From: Polynucleobacter sp. GWA2_45_21
GTDB taxonomy: Bacteria; Pseudomonadota; Gammaproteobacteria; Burkholderiales; Burkholderiaceae
DNA length: 64,000 bases
NCBI RefSeq assembly: GCF_001830325.1
Contig: NZ_MHZG01000003.1
Coordinates: 1 to 64,000 of the forward strand
Reading direction: 5' to 3'
Within the stretch, counting starts at the first letter, position 1, and every line of letters begins with the position of its first letter. The position numbers and the translations under genes were made by a program. Shown here one piece after another: positions 62,602 to 64,000 of this stretch. The notes under the pieces are model-generated. The model did no database searches. It was not told where the DNA came from and saw only the letters and a program-made list of their open reading frames with translations.

Positions 62602-63489
62602 ATGATCCTGCGTATTCTGGGCATTACCCTGCCAATCTTTGCGATTGTGTTTGCGGGTTTTGTATACGCTCGCTATAAAAAACCCGATATGAGTGGTGCC
62701 AATCACACCATTATTGATTTAGCTTTGCCGTGTTTTATTTTTGTATCTCTCTCAGCTAAGCCACTGGATTTCACAAGCGCTGGCTATTTGGTATTGGCGG
62801 CAGTATTGATAGTCGTTTTTTCAGGTCTATTGGCTTTGCCTTTTGCCAAATATTCCGGCACGGGAGCTAAAGCCTTATTGCCATCCATCATGTTTACCAA
62901 TGTTGGCCCAATTGGTATTCCGCTCACGGTACTTGCATTTGGGCCGGACGGTTTAGCTCCGTCGGTCTTGCTGATGGTGCTCTCCAATATTTTAATTTTC
63001 TCGCTAGGCTCGGCAGTGATGACCGGCAAGATGGATGCCAAAAGTATTTACGCCAGCCCCTTGGTATGGTCGATGGGTCTGGGACTGTGGTTTGGTCACT
63101 TTCAGATGACTTTGCCGGACTGGTTGGATACCTCGGTCACTATGGTCAGTACTATTTTGATTCCCTTGATGTTGATCTCACTGGGGACTCGCCTAGCCGA
63201 AGGGAAAATCGAGCATGTCAAAGCTGGGGTTGTTGCGACTGCGCTATCTATTTTTTTGCGCCTGCTGGTGGCCTATTTAGTGATATGGGCATTGCCTTTG
63301 GAGTCCATTCAGAAGGGTGCGCTGATCATTTTTGCTGGCTTGCCCCCAGCGGTATTTAATTACATCTTGGCCGATCGCCATAATCAAGAACCCCAAAAAG
63401 TAGCCTCAATTGTCATGGTGGGGCATCTACTGTCGGTGATCTATTTACCTATAGTGATTTGGCTGGCGATTTATACCGGCACGCCCTAA
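62602..63489 (+). CDS. AEC-family (auxin efflux carrier) transporter
   Basis: About ten membrane helices: ILGITLPIFAIVFAGFVYAR near the start, then IDLALPCFIFVSLSAKPLDF, a TNVGPIGIPLTVLAFG segment near 115 and PPAVFNYILADRHNQEP at the end. The P-x-F-N-Y pattern is characteristic of AEC/MdcF transporters of organic acids. ATG at 62602 is preferred to TTG six bases earlier. It follows PanE closely (17 bases), so likely the same operon. Confidence 0.88.
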   Translation: MILRILGITLPIFAIVFAGFVYARYKKPDMSGANHTIIDLALPCFIFVSLSAKPLDFTSAGYLVLAAVLIVVFSGLLALPFAKYSGTGAKALLPSIMFTNVGPIGIPLTVLAFGPDGLAPSVLLMVLSNILIFSLGSAVMTGKMDAKSIYASPLVWSMGLGLWFGHFQMTLPDWLDTSVTMVSTILIPLMLISLGTRLAEGKIEHVKAGVVATALSIFLRLLVAYLVIWALPLESIQKGALIIFAGLPPAVFNYILADRHNQEPQKVASIVMVGHLLSVIYLPIVIWLAIYTGTP

Positions 63490-63733
63490 GCACCAGCTGG
63501 GATTAAACCCATTATTAAAGTGGTTAAGGTAGCTTGAGGCGCTCCATCTGCTAGCTCCAGAGCTAACCAGGGCCAGCAAACCCTTGAAGTAAATGCCTTG
63601 GTCTGAAGGAGGGTTTTAGGGTGAACCATTTTCATGGAGAAATTAGCGTAAACCCCAATTGAGATACTTGTAGGGAGGAATACGATCGTGTTGTTGTTAT
63701 GCCGATTAATAAAAAAAGAATTGGAGATATTCG
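63490..63733. other. Non-coding region before the TRAP transporter
   Basis: 244 bases with no gene. The segment 63722-63727 (TGGAGA) serves as the ribosome site for the next gene. No clear terminator or strong promoter could be picked out by eye. Confidence 0.5.
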
Positions 63734-64000
63734 ATGTCTATTACTGCCAAAGATGCAGCCCCAGTAGTTGTTCAAGAAGAAAACACAAGTCAATCCCGTA
63801 GAAAGTTTTTCAGCAAAGCAGGTGCTGCTGCTGTAGCTGTTCCACTGGCTGGCTTCCCAATGATTTCTGTAGCTCAAGCTCCTGTTGTATTGAAAATGCA
63901 AGGTGCTTGGGGTGCAAAAGACGTCTTCAACGAAATGGCTGAAGACTATGTCAAAAAAGTAAACGAAATGTCTGGCGGTAAGCTCAAGATTGATTACCTT
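63734..64000 (+). CDS. TRAP-type transporter substrate-binding protein, truncated by window end
   Basis: Only the first 89 codons are inside the window. The N-terminus shows a twin-arginine signal SRRKFFSKAGAAAVAVPLAG (about residues 20-39), a cleavage-like SVAQAP near 47-49, and mature start VVLKMQGAWGAKDVFNEMAE followed by YVKKVNEMSGGKLKIDYL, typical of DctP-like proteins that bind dicarboxylates or oxo-acids in the periplasm. The ribosome site GGAG lies 7 bases before the ATG. The permease genes are probably beyond the window. Confidence 0.85.
   Translation, partial: MSITAKDAAPVVVQEENTSQSRRKFFSKAGAAAVAVPLAGFPMISVAQAPVVLKMQGAWGAKDVFNEMAEDYVKKVNEMSGGKLKIDYL

Noticed and set aside
63632..63901. 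89-codon minus-strand frame at the right end
   Set aside because: It is antisense to the Tat-signal TRAP binding protein, which has a ribosome site and family motifs.
1..64000. CRISPR array, rRNA or tRNA genes
   Set aside because: No regularly spaced repeats, rRNA-like stretches or tRNA cloverleaf patterns were found by eye.

Overview
The window looks like a chromosomal stretch from a low-GC freshwater betaproteobacterium, most likely Polynucleobacter or a close Burkholderiaceae relative. This is inferred from remembered protein style (YjgA, HdeD-like protein, GMC oxidoreductase, a Tat-exported TRAP binding protein) and from AT-rich coding; no rRNA or housekeeping marker is present to prove it. 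No rRNA, tRNA or CRISPR array was seen.

About 0.4-52.4 kb is a very large surface-glycan (O-antigen/exopolysaccharide) locus. Region A (0.4-16.8 kb, all + strand) makes GDP-L-fucose (ManC, Gmd, Fcl) and UDP-sugars (GalE, WbpM/PglF-type dehydratase). It carries a PglK-like ABC flippase, two alpha-1,2-fucosyltransferase (GT11) domains (one fused to GT17), other glycosyltransferases, and a GT4 fused to a PglC-like phosphoglycosyl transferase. Region B (17-27.5 kb) is a sugar-modification block of unknown product: a GT2, three epimerase/dehydratase-like proteins, an SIS isomerase, a methyltransferase, two thiamine-diphosphate enzyme systems (an E1 alpha/beta pair and an acetolactate-synthase-like flavoenzyme homologue), a CmcI-family protein and an SDR. 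Region C (27.6-38.9 kb) has a Wzm/Wzt exporter, four large glycosyltransferases, a sugar O-methyltransferase and a minus-strand pair: a nucleotidyltransferase and an HldE-like protein with its two domains in reversed order. Region D (39-43.5 kb) is a CDP-sugar/C-methyl-sugar set (RfbF, epimerase, RmlC-like, C-methyltransferase, reductase) without an adjacent CDP-glucose 4,6-dehydratase. A tyrosine-recombinase/XRE/unknown-protein module (43.5-45.6 kb) and a palindrome-rich 417-bp gap separate this from Region E (46-52.4 kb), a tightly overlapping operon for a GDP-D-glycero-alpha-D-manno-heptose-type sugar (transaldolase, GmhA, HddA, GmhB, HddC plus an epimerase, an SDR and a Gfo/Idh oxidoreductase), closed by a terminator.

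Beyond 52.5 kb the content becomes ordinary chromosome plus accessory inserts: a ChaA-like antiporter, an HdeD-like membrane protein, an acyltransferase-3, a complete IS3-family element with 25-bp inverted repeats and a 3-bp target duplication, a possible small RNA, a broken NYN-domain gene, YjgA, a toxin-antitoxin pair with a palindromic promoter, a GMC oxidoreductase, EamA permease, PanE-like reductase, AEC permease, and the start of a TRAP substrate-binding protein cut by the window end.

Main candidates for something undescribed are the two-TPP-enzyme sugar block (18.0-27.5 kb), the domain-swapped HldE-like protein, the GT11-GT17 fusion, the CDP-C-methyl sugar set, and the toxin promoter whose -10 lies in a perfect palindrome touching the toxin start codon.
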